Below are positions 18,626-32,190 of a stretch of 64,000 bases of DNA, piece by piece. Every line of letters starts with the position of its first letter. Position 1 is the first letter of the stretch. The translations under genes and the position numbers were made by a program. A model generated the notes under the pieces. The model was not told the DNA's origin, did not search any database, and was given only the letters and a program-made list of their open reading frames with translations. The stretch comes from Durusdinium trenchii (taxonomy: Eukaryota > Sar > Dinophyceae > Suessiales > Symbiodiniaceae). Where the stretch lies: the NCBI GenBank assembly GCA_963970005.1, contig CAXAMN010000001.1, positions 3,484,797-3,548,796 on the forward strand. Direction: 5' to 3'.

Positions 18626-20984
18626 AGCCAATGCTTGGCAGAACTGGGCTCGGGCAGCTCGTTCCGCCGCAGCTCGTTCCGCAGTTCTGAGGCCCCAGCC
18701 CCGGACCCCGACCGAGACTGGTGGCCGAGGAGGAATGCCTCACGGGGTCCAACCCGGCCATGCCAATAACCGAAACGAAAAATGTCGGAACAGGTTATAA
18801 CAGGTTAGGTAGAGCTTTCCAAAACACAACAAGGTTGTCAAAGAACGAAAAACACCTAAGAATATCGAGCAAGAGAAAACTGCTTTTGCATCTGTTCAGA
18901 ATCGAACAAACCATGTCATTCTGGCTAGCTTCAGTGCCTTTTGAGCATGGGTTTCCCCCACTCAATGCCAAGGGGGCGAGAAGTTGGTGTGGTGCCAAGG
19001 GGAAGAGGTGATGAGACTCCTCAATCCAGGTGAAACTGGGCACTGAAGTGAGGTTCCTGCTTTCCAGCATGGACTTCCTTCCAACCGTCTTGATCCGAGA
19101 AATACTCTACTGAAGTCTGGAATCCTTACAGGTTCCGTGCAAACAAGAAGGAAACCTGCGGAGAAAAAAAGGTTGTGGCAAAATCCCGTGTCCCAAACCA
19201 GTCCACCTCCTCTCGTGCGCTCGTTTCCTTTCGCACCTGCCTCAAACCTGGGCGTGGGTCCCGTGGGTCGTAGGCCTGTGGCGGTGAGCGCTACCCCACC
19301 CCGAGCAGGCACAGACTGCGGAGCGGGGATGAGCGGACCGGGTTGCATCGCAATATCAAGTTTCTTTGTTCCGCAGAGGTTCAATCCCTCCTCAGCATTG
19401 GTCAGCTGAGCGAACGTTATGGAGGGACCTTTTCTCCTGAAACTGGGACTTGTCCTCTTTCATTTGAATTGGGGGGGTTCTTGTCTTGGCTGTCAACCTA
19501 TACATCAACCAATGTCTGTATCTCAATAATTACATCTCCACGCACGAAAACCCACTGCTACTCTTTGGTACCCTCCCGTTGTTCCGTCGTTGGACCCCGC
19601 GCCTGCGTCTGCGACGCGACCTTTGAAGCCCGCTGCTCGCGCAACCCCCGACGCACGTCGCCGCCGCCTGGGCCGTCGACCGGCGCTCCACAACAAGCAC
19701 TGCGTACAGAGGACGTGGAGAAGGATACAATAAGTTTCGGATGCCAGCAGAATGGTGTATATGTAAAAGGTTGTGTGACTGGCTTTCTTCATTCACCTTG
19801 AAGCCGATTGGTTGCCAGCTCCTTGCTTGACACAATCTTCCACCAAGAACCACAACAGCCGACAGGTCGGCAGACACAGGTGGCGCAGGCTCTGACGAAC
19901 GCTACCACGCCACAGCTACATGGCCGCTCACAGTTCACACGGAAGAACGCCCATGGCGTGGGAGTTCCAAGAACTGATGGCTTTTCCAACGCCCATTTCA
20001 TGTTCATCTGAATGACCAACAGGGCTGTGTGCACCCTCACAGTTCATCAAGCACACAGAACTCAACGTTTCAAAGCGACCACATCTTCATCTCTCATGGT
20101 TTCGACGTCTGGTGTGACCACAACGATCAGCGGAGCACAGAGTCGATCAGCGGGAACACCTGAGTGTGCACTTTTCCCATGAAGTTTCTCAGAGATTCCA
20201 ACAGATCTGTCTTTTCACTTGCACAAACCCGTCTGAACAAAAGGTCCAGGTCTGGACTGCTAGAGTTTCTATTGAAAAATGCCATGTGAATGTGATGTAA
20301 TCTGACCGACTCCTCCTCCTTCTCACTGCTCCTTTCGTTTAGGCCCGGGGCTCCGCACGAAGCACTTCGCTGCGGTCGTGCACCTCGGAAGAAGAGACGC
20401 CGTCGCTCCGCCGACCGTCACAGGTCGGCCGACTTGTTCAGGGCGTGTTCCTTCGGCTTCGGCCATTTTCAGGCCAGCTCATGCAGACAGATCATGCTGA
20501 CGAAAAAAAGAACACAAATAACCAATGACACATCAAAGAAGAAGAGTTTCACCCAGTGTTCCTGGTGTTTCAGCGACCCACTGCCCACATCCCCTTTTCG
20601 AGTAAAATGCCAACTTTGGGAGTGCCACCACCACCTGGTTGGACCTCTTCGTACCGTATCTGGTCAGGAGTCTATCCCTGACCAGTCTGGTCGTCTGCTT
20701 GCATCCACTCCAGTCATGGCTCCGGCTTCGCGAACGCAAGCCCAGCCCTTGGCGCGGGCCTCCTTGATACATCCCAAATTCACGTCCACTACACCAGACC
20801 GGAGAAGACTCCCAAGACCCCCCGTCCATGGCCACGAGAGTCGGTGTCGTTCGGTGTTTCGAGGCGATTCCTCGTTCTTTGGGCTAAGATGCTTGGCTTT
20901 GGTCCATCACCCTAAGAATTGTTCTCCAACATCTCCTTCAACTGGACACACACTGGGCAAAGAGGACTTGGTGGGTACCCGACT

Positions 20985-21078
20985 CCCTGGAACTAACATG
21001 AAAGTGGATGGCGCCCCGAAAGAATGACCATTTTCCTCTACAAACAGGAAGTTGTTCAATTCCATGTTAGTTCCAGGA
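20985..21078. repeat. Foldback with perfect 15-bp arms
   Basis: CCTGGAACTAACATG and CATGTTAGTTCCAGG are exact reverse complements. The loop contains ATGACCATTTTCCTCTACAA, shared with the sequence near 4965-4985 and, on the opposite strand, the hairpin at 3899-3956. Confidence 0.75.
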
Positions 21079-22384
21079 GCTCCTCGATTTTTGGTCCCTT
21101 CTGGTTTCAGGCTTGTCTGCATTTCATCTCTGGTTTCAACAACAGCAGCCTGGTCGCATTCTGGTTGGCGGCTGTTTCTGAAAGGCTTTCAACTGAGCCA
21201 ACCAAATGTTGCTCACAAACTGAACGCCATCACAAGAGTAGGAAAACCTGTCAAGAAAGGCCGCGGAAACAGCTGGGCGTTCCAGCCAGGTTCGGCACAC
21301 TGCTCTGCTTCAGCATTTCAGGACGACGCTCGCCCTGGAAGCCAGGGCTCCAGGCTCAGTGTTTTCGTCCAGTCCGTCGAATACAGCCTATTTCTGTTTG
21401 TTGAGAACCTACAAGACCATGAACTAGAACATGCTCTTTTCAGAAAGGTACTGCAGTACTGCGTACTGCACCTACTGTACCAATTAGAGAGAGAGAGAGA
21501 CATTTAAAGAAGCCTCCCCTCCACCCCTATATATAGCGAGAACTATAACTAAAACCTGGAGGAAACCCAAACAACACTAGAAACAACTGGGTGTACTCAC
21601 AAACAATCACTTGCTATGTACTGTAACGGATTTCAATTGCCATATTTGAAGAACCCTTTGATTCTGGTTCCGTTTCCTTTGGATCGCTGGAACATCGTTG
21701 GCCCACCTTTTGAGGAACCCACAAGCAGAACCCAAGCAAAACTGCCCAAAAATAACATATGCTTCTCCTCTCCTTCATAATTCCTCAGCTTTCTTGCTCA
21801 TATTCCCCAACCTGCACGTGCTTTCTGCTTGACACGTTGAGACGCCACACGACCTCTTCGACGTCGTCCGATGAAGACGCCGCCCTACGAACGACACCCG
21901 GACTTCCCGCATTGTGACCCGCCCGAGAGCTCAGTGGGGCGATTCGTCACGCTTGAGAGCTCTGATCAAAGATGAATAAAATCAAGTGCTCTGCTCTGAC
22001 CATGAGAAGCCTTGTGGAAGAAGGTGTCTACTCCCGGACCTGCCGCTTGGATTGAGAATGGATTGGTTCGAAGAGCTTGTCATAGCTAAGCCACTGAAAG
22101 AAGTAGCAAGGAAGAAGTGAATTACACTGCAAGAAGTGATTGTACCCTCACTAACAGGTGTTTTGGGGCCTCAAACGTCGGACAGAGCCAGGAAGCCACC
22201 GGTCTTTCTGCTCTGACCCCCCAGTCCCAGGGGAACACCGACTTCACATCACCTGGGAGCGAAGGCCCTGCCTTTGGAGGCACAAAGGTGAAGTCCAGGC
22301 CCTTAGAGCCGACGTCCGGGGGAAAGGGACTGGCCCGGTGACGGCCGGGACGAACGGAGCAGTTCGGGCATCGCGACTCGAACG

Positions 22385-22483
22385 GAGCAAGGGACGCTAC
22401 TAGGGGCTCCTGGCTTTACTTCTAGGAACAAGAAGCTACTAGTAACAAGGGCATCACTACTAGTAACAGGAAGCTATTAGAAA
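22385..22483. repeat. CTACTAG-type tandem repeat, locus 3
   Basis: Units CTACTAGTAACAAGGGCATCA and a degraded neighbour CTACTAGTAACAGGAAGCTAT, same family as loci 1 and 2. Confidence 0.65.
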
Positions 22484-23039
22484 ACACCATTCAAGATTTG
22501 AAGCGATTTCCCACCCGTCAGAGGTGGTTTTTTTAAGGCTTCAGGGTCGAAGATTCGTGGAAGGCCACAGATGGAGGACGTGATGGTGATTTTCCCCAGA
22601 CACTTCCCAGTAATGGAGGTGAAAGTGAAAAAGACCCGCGATCCCCTTTTTGAACCGTAGTGAACTGACAGCCACCTCTGAGTCAGGCAACCCAGAAAAA
22701 CCCAAAGGTTCACCCCCATAGCCCCCGGTGTTCAAAACAATTGGACCCTGAAATGGACCGGTCCCTGATTGGGGTACTGGTAGCACTTGTGCTCCCCCAA
22801 GTTTCTCGGAAAAGACGCCTCAAACGACCAGTCGACTCGCGAAACGGTCCGTCTGATCTCCCACCTCCGTCTGATTTCCTCGGGGGATCAGCAAAAACAC
22901 CAATTGGAAACAAACGAGGCCATTGTTTCAGCAAGCTATGTGCAAAACCCGCAGCAGTCCCCAGTCATACACGCCATGCTTTGGGCACATTCTCCCAGCT
23001 CTCCTCTGGAAATGAGGATGATTTTCGTGGACTCTGAGT

Positions 23040-23210
23040 GAGTTTACCGAACCCGCCGACACGGTCACCGAACCGGTTCCCGTTCTCCGCTCAACTCCCG
23101 TTCTCCGCCGGAGCGGCGTGCCGGGCACGCCTGGAGGCCGATTTGGGCCTGCGGGGCCGTCGCCGTCGGAGGCGCCTTGGAGCCCCGTTCATGGCTTGTT
23201 ACGTTCGTAG
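23040..23210 (+). CDS. Candidate terminal exon, unknown Pro-rich peptide
   Basis: A GC-rich island reads 56 open codons then TAG on the plus strand: EFTEPADTVTEPVPVLRS followed by a Gly/Pro/Ser-rich stretch. The composition is natural. A second plus frame is also open, giving an Arg-rich product, so frame choice is uncertain. No family recognised. Confidence 0.28.
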   Translation, partial: EFTEPADTVTEPVPVLRSTPVLRRSGVPGTPGGRFGPAGPSPSEAPWSPVHGLLRS

Positions 23211-24331
23211 TAAGAATGCTCCGTTCGTAGCGATGCCAGGAGCCCCGATCGTAGCGCCCTTGCTTCGAGTAGTAAGGCCGGGAGCCCCATTCGTAGCGCT
23301 CTGGCTCCTTATTTGTTGGGGGCCACTTTACTTTGGAGACAAAGAGCCAAGCCATGGCCGAGAAGGCCGAGAGGCCGGCCAGTGGGAAAAGCCGGCAAGG
23401 CCGTTGGAGAGTCGAGTCGTTCACTGCTTCCTGTCGATCAACGAGTTGGAACGGGTTTTTCTCATGGTGCACAGAGGTCAGCTCGTGAGGGGGTTATGTC
23501 CCCCAGGGTAGGGTAGGGAGTTCGCTATGTCGAGTTGATCACCTTTTGCCGCCTCTTTGTGCAGGACAACTTGTCCAGCAACTCTAGGATGTCAGCGCAG
23601 CCCGGCCCATTGGGACAGGTGGGAAGAGTAAGAAGAGGAAGAAGAAGAAGAAGACTGCCACTTCCAAACCTCCAAATGCCTGACATCTGTCCCTCCCTTC
23701 AGACCCGCCTGGGAATGTGCCCCGGATGCACGATCGGCGGCCTCTGAGAATGCTGGTGGGGGCAAGGAACAGCATGGGTTTGAGTGAAAACTTGGAGCCC
23801 AACCATGGAGCGTGACCTCCGAGGTACCAGCTTAGTCTGTTCCTTTGGGGTGGTACCAAAGATTTCCAGTTTTGACCAATGGCCAGGTGTCATGTATGGG
23901 TATGGGTCATGGGTCATGTATGGTTTAGCAGACCGGCATCTCGATCTTGAGAGATAGAAGTCTTGCAGGATGCCATGACCCCCCCGGCCATATCACAAGC
24001 CTCGAGCCCTTTAGGATGTCAAGGTCCCCCTGGTCTCTTTCAGCCAGCTTCTTGCCACGTCACAGGGTCGGTTTGGTCATGTGAGCCAGCTTCTTGGATG
24101 CATTCCGTTTGGTAACTGGGTGTTCGGCCAGATCATACATGGAGTTAGTAGAACTAGTCAGTCACTGTTGAAGCATGTGCAGGCCATCCACTTCTGGTCA
24201 TGCCCAACTCCCGGGCATCAGAAATGGATCCGCCCAGTTCCAGCACTTCTACCACTTCAGATATGATATCTTGAAAACAAGTCTAAGTGGCTCTTTTGCA
24301 CGCCTTGGAGGCAGAAAAAATACAAACAAAA

Positions 24332-24388
24332 AGCTCCACTCCATCTGACCAGCTAGCTCCACTCCATCTGACCAGCTCCATCTGACCT
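24332..24388. repeat. 23-bp tandem duplication
   Basis: AGCTCCACTCCATCTGACC plus AGCT, two full copies and a partial third. Confidence 0.8.
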
Positions 24389-25636
24389 TCTTCGCTCCAT
24401 GATCCTTTCGGTCCGCTGTTGGCTTGGCGAGCTTACTCCACTGCCGAGGACCGACGGAGGTCGTCGACCCGGACGAGACTCGAGCCCAAAGCATCAAAGG
24501 GACGGCGCCGGTGGCGGCTGGTGCTTGGTTTGACACCATGGGGTACGAAGATTCCAGGTTACCCTGATTGTTCCTTTGTTGGATTTTGGGACCCATGAAG
24601 ATTTACCCCCATGACTCGTGAAAGTTCCAGCTTCAACTACTGGTACCATGGGTTTTTTCCCACACCTGTGAATGAATGGACTCAATGCCTTCTCCAATGG
24701 ACTCAAGTGCAAAGATGCTGCAAAGACTCACCTGGAGTTTTTAAGTGGCGAATTTGGGATCTGGATTGGGCTCCCGCAGTTCCTACTGAGCAGAAGCTTG
24801 CCAGCCTTAGGAAGTGCTGAAAGTTTTAATTAAATCAGATGAGATTGTCATTTTGGATGGAGCCCATTCCGTATCCAAAATGGTCATTTTGGAACCTAAT
24901 TCTGTATCTACTTTGGTGAGCTGAGCAAAGCTGAGCAAATAATCCTTGCCTAATCTCATGACATTGTTTGTGTAGCCAGCTGGTGGCAACATCCTCCACT
25001 TGTTACAAGGATGGATTGGAATCTACTCCTTCACCGTCGCAATGGCATTCTTCCTTCGCCCCCTTCGAAGTCACCCCTGTCAGCACCCTTTTTGGCAGCA
25101 GGTCCCAATTAGGAGCAGGACACAGACGTCTTCGCACACCTGGACACGAACAAAACCCGACAGGTGCGGAAAGCCTATTCGAGAGCTTTCAAGGACTGGA
25201 AAGTATTGAAAGGTGCAAAGGGAGTTTTGCTGTAAAGGGGGTCTGCTTCATTAGAGGTCCAGCAGGTACCGGTACATACCGGTACGCTGCAGTGGCACCT
25301 CACATACACACACACATCATGGCATGTATGGTCAAGCAAAGAATCTTGTAACCTTGCACACCCACAAACAAATCACTTTTTGGTGGATGACGTGCTGTGC
25401 TTGAAGATGGGCCGAGACAAGGGCTACCACGAATGCGTAACACCCATGCGTCACCGGCGTCACCCGCCACCAACCCAGGTCACTTGCCTTTCGTTGCGTA
25501 CGTCGGTGGCACATCTGCTTAGCTGTTTCTCCGACATCTTTTTTTCCGCATCGCGAAAACGGTTTGACTCGTGAGAGCTCATTCAACAAGTCTTCAGAAA
25601 CGAGCATCTGTCTTTCTTCCGTGAACGAGCATCAAA

Positions 25637-25756
25637 CTTGCGGCTGCTCATGACGACGGGTTCCGTGGTGTGGACACTCCCCCCCCGAACGGGCGTTCCT
25701 CACGGGAGGTCGGACCGGGGGCGTCGACGCAACGCCAAATGGACCCCTTGAAATGA
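25637..25756 (+). CDS. Candidate terminal exon, unknown protein
   Basis: Plus-strand frame LAAAHDDGFRGVDTPPPNGR continuing to TQRQMDPLK and a TGA. It lies in a GC-rich island. No recognised domain and no linked exon. Confidence 0.28.
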   Translation, partial: LAAAHDDGFRGVDTPPPNGRSSREVGPGASTQRQMDPLK

Positions 25757-27619
25757 ATGGAAGAAATCCATCTGCACCCCATCTGCACCCCACGGTGTGT
25801 GTGTGTGTGTGTGTGTGCACCTTGGACTCATAGGTAATCTCTTGATTTTCACACAGCAGGGGGCCGGGACATCGCTGATCCTGCCCGTCCAACTAAGATG
25901 GTATCAGTTGGTGTTGATACGGTGAAGCACGCTCCACTGTGTAGCTGCCGGAGCTTGGGAGATGACCTGGAATTTTGGTACTTTGCAGTTTGAAACTCTC
26001 GGAGCAATTAGAATCCTTTGTGATGTCAGACACCGCTGCACTGCTTAGGTGTTCCATGTTTCCAAGGTTTCTTCAGGACGGGGAGCAATCATACCATTCC
26101 TACTTTAATCTCGAGTGTGTGTGTGTGTGTGTGACCATCCGCTGGACTTTGGAGTAGAAGTGGGTCAAAGCAAAAAAGCAGCCACCAGAGTCGCAAACGA
26201 CCCAAGAAAACTGCACTCTAAAAACCCAATCAGCCTTGTGTGTTCCTCGTACTGTCTGAAGGACTTTGTACTTTGAGCCCCAAACACCGTAATAATCAAG
26301 TCAAAAACAATAGGCAAGCTGAATGTGTTTGAGGTTTTCACCTTATCCTATAAACTCTATGCCGGAGTGGCACACACCTCTTTTTTTCGACACAAACCAT
26401 ACTAGACCATGGAACAATCCAAAGGGTTGAACCATATGCTCTGGTCTGAGACTTGCTGAAGCTCTGCATGGTCAGGAGGTCAAAAATACTCCTCCTGGTG
26501 TACTGGACGCGCTCGGGACCACAGTACCGGGCTCATCCTCTATACCACGTTTTTCAGGCGGAGCCGCGAAATTGTCGGGTGCAAAGCTCCTTCAAGACCT
26601 GCAAAATGCGGGAAGCACTTAGGCTACAATCCAATGAATTCAGAGTATTGCAGTACGTAAAATCACTCGATTTGAGTGACTCTGACTGTACCAAGAAATG
26701 CTGAGAGCGTTTTGGTCGGCCGCTCGCTTGCCGAATTCCCAATGCCACTTGCTCCAACCTGCGATCTTCTTGGCATGAAAACCCTTGGTGAAACACAAGG
26801 ACTTCGGGCACAGTTTGGGCACTGATGGGGCCACCATGTTTTGTCTCATGAGTGAAGCCTTCACCAGAAGATGTTCACCCATGCGGATGCAAGGAAAAGG
26901 CGTTCAGTTCGGTGTTCGCAACCAGTCTGCAAGACACCAGTCTGCTTCAGTTCCCAACCAGTCAAAGAACTTCCACGTCGCACGTCCCAAGGGCAGTTGA
27001 AAGGGGTCCGAAATTGGTTCGGCAGAGTCGCAGAGTCATGGGGACATGGAAAATAGAGACTGAAACCCATTGAAGAAGCGATCTCCCCATTGAAAATCCA
27101 TGAAAATCCACGCCTTTTCTCATCAAGGAAGAGGTTTTTGATCCGTCAACCGCTCCCATTTCCTCGCTGCTCCTCGCTGCTGCAGCCCAGCCTGCTTCAA
27201 CAGTCCGCCAACGGTCCGCCACTCCCTCAGGGAGTCCTTGGCCAGGCATGGCGGCCACGGTGTTGGTGTGACCTGGAAGTGTTCTTGCCCTACAGCTACT
27301 GCTCTTAGGCACTTGCTTCTCCAGAGGTCATCAGACAGAAACCCAAGAAGACAACATCAGAAGAGCACCGCTGGGTGACCCCCCGTCCGACCAAGTCCGA
27401 CCACTTGGCAGAAACGACAAGGCCAACTATGTCTGGATGGCCATCTCTCGAACCACAGCGACCCATCCCGACCCATCTCTCCGAACCTGCGGGGATCCGC
27501 CGCGCGGCGGCTCGGCCAGCGGAGCGAAAACCCCGGTCACCTCGGTCGACGCACGAGGCGGAGGGGCGGCTGAAGGCGGAGTAGATAGAATGGTAGTGGT
27601 ACCAATGTGGATTCATTAT

Positions 27620-27696
27620 AGTGGATTGAGAGTAGATCGCACAGACTCCCATCTAAAGGACATCATGGGGTCTGTGCCATCTACTCTGAAACCACT
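27620..27696. repeat. Foldback just beyond the 3' end of gene A
   Basis: Arms AGTGGATTGAGAGTAGATCG (from 27620) and the reverse complement of 27668-27696 agree at about 25 of 29 positions. The loop is about 18 bp. MITE-like. Confidence 0.6.
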
Positions 27697-27746
27697 GTAT
27701 ATAGATAGGAAAACAAGCTAGGTATCCACTGATTCATCAAACCAGG

Positions 27747-30700
27747 TCACACTGCGGACTGGCCCTTGCTGGCCTTGCTGCTTCCCTTGCTTGTCATGCT
27801 TTCCTCAGGCTCGCTCGGTACGGATTGGACTTTATAATGTGGGTTGGCAAGAAGGCAAAAGGTAGATTCAATGGTTCTAAGCACCATCCAAAAGCATGCT
27901 ACAAATCTACACAGTAGATTTTGTTGATTTATGTACATGTATCTATGAAGGCCATAAATTTCAAAGAAGCTGAATAGAGTCATAATGGAGATCTTGCGAG
28001 AAGGTCCCTAAATTATATTTAGCACTTCGGCTATGCCAAAAATAGCATCACTGCAACATTGCTGGGCCGCGCCAAACATGGGCAAAACAGGGAAGTGATC
28101 CCACCAGTCATGGCAGTGAAAAACCGTCTTCTGAGGACTGTCGACACGCAAAGCGCACCGCCGAAACGAGGCCAAGCGACACTTCGTTCGAGGATCTGGC
28201 TTTTCTGCCGGCAAAGATTTTCAAAGTCGGCCTCCACTTCCTTGGGCCCACTCGGGTCCAGCGAAAATGGGCTTTCTTGGGGCCGAACGTCCCCGAAAAC
28301 CACCGAAAAAAAGAAAAAGAGAGAGAGAGAGAGAGACGCGCAAAACAACAGGAAATGGCACCGGAAGGACCCCGTGTTCTCGCCTTTCCAAACTCTCAAG
28401 AGACCCCAAACGAATTTTGGCGAAGCAGACTGCAAACGCGTTCTCTCCCTTCTTTTGGGATGTGTGCCTCAAGGATCCTCAAGGTGCCTTTTTTGTGGAA
28501 GCTCACTGAGAGCGAAGTGATCTGTAGGTGGAGGTCTTCGTCTTCTTTTGGGGGGGTGCCTTCTTGTGGAAGATCCAAAGGTCCAGAGCTTGGTTTACTA
28601 GAAAATGTTCCCTTATCATTGAAAAGACCCCCACTTGTCTTCTTCATGATCCCCCAAAACCCTCCCGAGTCGCCGCTGTTGATTTCGGCACAACAACAGA
28701 AGCAACACATGAGAGTCTTTTGGCCCAACAAACACATCTCTTTAGCACAACATCCAAGTCACATGAAGCGCCTCAATCATCTGTCCCATCTCTTCATCCA
28801 ATTCAACCACCTCAGCATGAGCGAATCGCGGAGCACCCTCCGCGCCCCGCCCCGAACCGTGAACTCGTCCATGTGTTTTGACCGTTGTTGCCTGAATTGG
28901 GGGTTAGACTTCCATCAGTCAAAACGATCCAATTCGGGGTAGGATGATTGTACAATGAGTCTTGTAAAAATTGTTGAAAATATTGTGCAGTGACCTGGTA
29001 TTGGTCTATGTAGTGATTGGACTATCTTATCTATGATGATGGTGGAGGCTAGCGTGAACTATGATGTTGATCAATGGGTTTGTTCAAGAATCAACATGGA
29101 TATGTTCAGTACTTGTTTCTCAGCTTGCATCAAAGAAGTGGCTGGCACGGGAAAAAGGGAGATGAAAATCTTTCCCACCTGCCGCACACTTGGTGGGAAA
29201 GGAGTTTTAAAGGGTTTCTTTGTTACTGGTCAAAAGGAAGCTAGCCAAGCAGATTTTGCTCTTTAGATCTCTATCCCTTTCTTTTTGCTGGACCTTTCCT
29301 TTGGTCATTTAAGAACGGAAGAAACAAAATCCACGAGCTTTGGGCATCCAAGCCACAGAGTGATCGCTGGTCTCGAGAGAATGCAGACGACTGCCCATGT
29401 GAACCAAGACTTTATGCGCTTCTTCCAGGTCAGATTCAAAGCGCTCTCTCTCCAACTTCTTGATATACTCCTGCCGAGATTTAAAGGACACGTCCAAGCA
29501 ATTTAAAGGAATGAAAGGAATGAAAGGAATGGAGCATCCAGCACAGACGAGCCAACCACATCATTCCAAAATGAAATTTCATTGGGTTGAACCTGCTGAG
29601 GATAACTGCTTCGGCCGTCATTTGGACCTCTCAAGTTCTCTTCATGTGATCTTCTGTAGCACCCTCACTCTCTAGACTCATAGGGTTTCAACGCATGAGA
29701 AGCACCGAAACCAACGAAAGTTCAAAGCCCACCGATGTCGCACTGAAAAAAGGTAAGGTACTCTAGAAGATCGGTTGTCGCAATTGTATCAGACTTTCCA
29801 GCAGTGTCCCCGCGGGACAGAAAATCTCTGACAACCTCCAACCACACTCGGAGTCTGCGCCCAATTGAATGCCATCGGATCATATCAAGTTCCATCACAT
29901 CCTACATGATCTCACCTAATTTTTCCAGAACTCCGTCGACTGTCTGACTCCTTGAGCATCTTGCGGCAAGCCATGTAGAAGAGGCCCAAGCCGCCCGTGA
30001 AGGTCGCCGGCAGCAACAAGGCACGCTCCGGGGGGCCTGGAATGATGTTCTCCTCAGGCCCACCGGCCGAACACGTGGCCGGGCTGAAAAAGGCTCCTGG
30101 TGGGATTTCAAGCCGAGTGGGACCAAGCCTTGCTGGGAGGTCAGGCGGATATCAAGCGAAGCCGTCAACGGTCGAGACTGGCACGATGTGGTCAGAGGAA
30201 TCGAGCTGCGGTGGTCTGGGGAAAATGTTTTTTGGGAAAGGGTCTGTTGTTAGAGGCTCCATGATCGTCTGCGGAGGGAGTTCCAAAATTGTCGGTTGGC
30301 TTCACGGATGCGACCCAAAAGTTTCCGCAAAGAGCGTTCTTTGTATGAGCCATGCTTGAATCCACCCAGGCGTGGGTCATCACTCGGGATCACTTGACCC
30401 AGGTTGGCGTGTGGCAACCCTTCCGCATTTCTATAAGTGTGTGTGTGTGTGTGTGCCCCTTGTACTCACAGGGATCCACTCGGATTGTGCTGATTGTGTT
30501 TTTAACTTTGTTGAGCAGGGGGGTGCAGAGCACAGTGGAGACTGCACCCAACGAAGCTATCCACTTGTGCTGGAAGCAGAGCCTGATCAGCTCTGTGTAC
30601 CTGCTTGAATTTTAACATTTGCCGAGATGGGTCGTAAAGTGCTAGTTGCATTCCGCAGACACGCACGCCGCGTCGTCATCTGTCGGTTCGATGTCGACTT

Positions 30701-32142
30701 CAGCTTTTGGCCCCACTTCCTCTTGAAGACCTCCAGGTTCCGTAGGTTTGTCTGTCCTCTTCAGGATTGACCGCTGCGGTCACGTAAAGGCATGAGCCAG
30801 CTTGCGGTTCAATAAAATATGGACAGAATTCGAGCTACTCTGGTCCCGGGCGCAGGGACAAAGACCAACCCCCGTTTAACGGGTCCACAGGGGCCACTCT
30901 TCGGGTCAGCCTGGGCTCTCACTAGGAGAGACACACTTATAGAAGTGCGTACGGATGTGAATGCGGTGCCACACGCCAACCTGGGTTCCCAAATCTGCCA
31001 GCCATTTTGGCACGGCGTATGTGGCCGCAGCGGCCGAAGCTTGTTCAAGACTCGTTGGAGTCTGTCGTGAGCTTAGGTGCACACGAGGCTTGCCTAGGTT
31101 CTTTAATGAGGTTTGGGTTCATTGGCTTTTGTCCCCTCCATTTGGTTCCCTTTTCATCCTTTTCCCCTTCACACACCTCTGCTTACCTCTTTTCTTTCAT
31201 GTCCTCCTGTCTTCATGTCTTTCATCTCATCCTTTCTTTCGTTTGCGCGCACATTGGTCCCGGCCTTAGCGTGTACGTGCACAACTACATGCACTTTAAA
31301 CCCAGGTTTTAGGTGGCCCAGGTCTTTATAATTAGGTGGGTTTCATTGTTTGTCCCTGTGCACTTGGTTCCCCTTTCATCACAACCACTTACACCTTTGT
31401 CCCGTCCCGTCCTCTTGTCATATCTTCATTTTTTTGTCTCTCGCGCGCGCACACATGCACATTTGCCTTAACCTTAGTTTTACGCCTCCCCTCAGGGAGG
31501 CGTGTGTGTGTGTGCAGCAGAGCCTGATCAGCTCTGTGTACCTGCTTGAATTTTAACATTTGCCGAGATGGGTCGTAAAGTGCTAGTTGCATTCCGCAGA
31601 CATGCACGCCACGTCGTCATCTGTCGGTTCGATGTCGACTTGAGCTTTTGGCCCCACTTCCTCTTGAAGACCAGGTTTGTTTGTCCTCTTCAGGATTTGG
31701 GAACCCAGGTTGGCGTGTGGCACCCCATTCACTTCCGTACGCATTTCTATAAGTGTGTGTCTCCGCACCATCTTGCACAAACGAAGAAACATTGAACAAA
31801 AAGATGAGAGAGTGTTCATCACCGGAATCATCCAAATATGTATTCTTGACCCATGAATGAAGTCTCACCGGAAGCCCGTTTACTCGTTCACCCATCTAAA
31901 ACAAACACCAAGTCTCCATGTAGATCCCCACAAGGCCACCGACAAAATAGAAGCTCCACAGGCCCATGAGCACTGCCAGCTTTCGGCTGTCCACACTCAC
32001 CTCTGCTAGCTCCACATCATCCAATTTGGAACGGCGACAGCCCTTGCCTCGACGATCAGGGGGTGGAAGCGAAGACCATTGAACGTTCAGCCAAACAAAT
32101 ACAATCAAAAACGATAAGAAAAGGAGGACGCCCGGTTGAATT

Positions 32143-32190
<48 letters not shown>

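Larger units (their letters stand above)
16111..20984. other. Unassigned stretch with repeats and GC-rich islands
   Basis: No gene can be modelled. GC-rich islands that may be isolated exons: 16975-17180 (minus strand, three frames open; one reads an Ala/Glu-rich helix ending before a possible GTGAAGG donor), 18650-18745, 19190-19345 (minus frame PGPLIPAPQSVPARGG stays open) and 19565-19700. Strand and frame are not settled for any. Repeats inside are listed separately. Confidence 0.35.
21079..27619. other. Unassigned stretch with a few plus-strand exon candidates
   Basis: No complete gene. Two plus-strand candidates are listed separately (23040-23210, 25637-25756); another GC island, 27440-27580, is open in two plus frames. 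Also present: GA repeat at about 21488-21502, imperfect GGAGCCCCGTTCGTAGC-like units at 23180-23310, and (GT)n at about 25795-25818 and 26114-26133. Confidence 0.35.
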
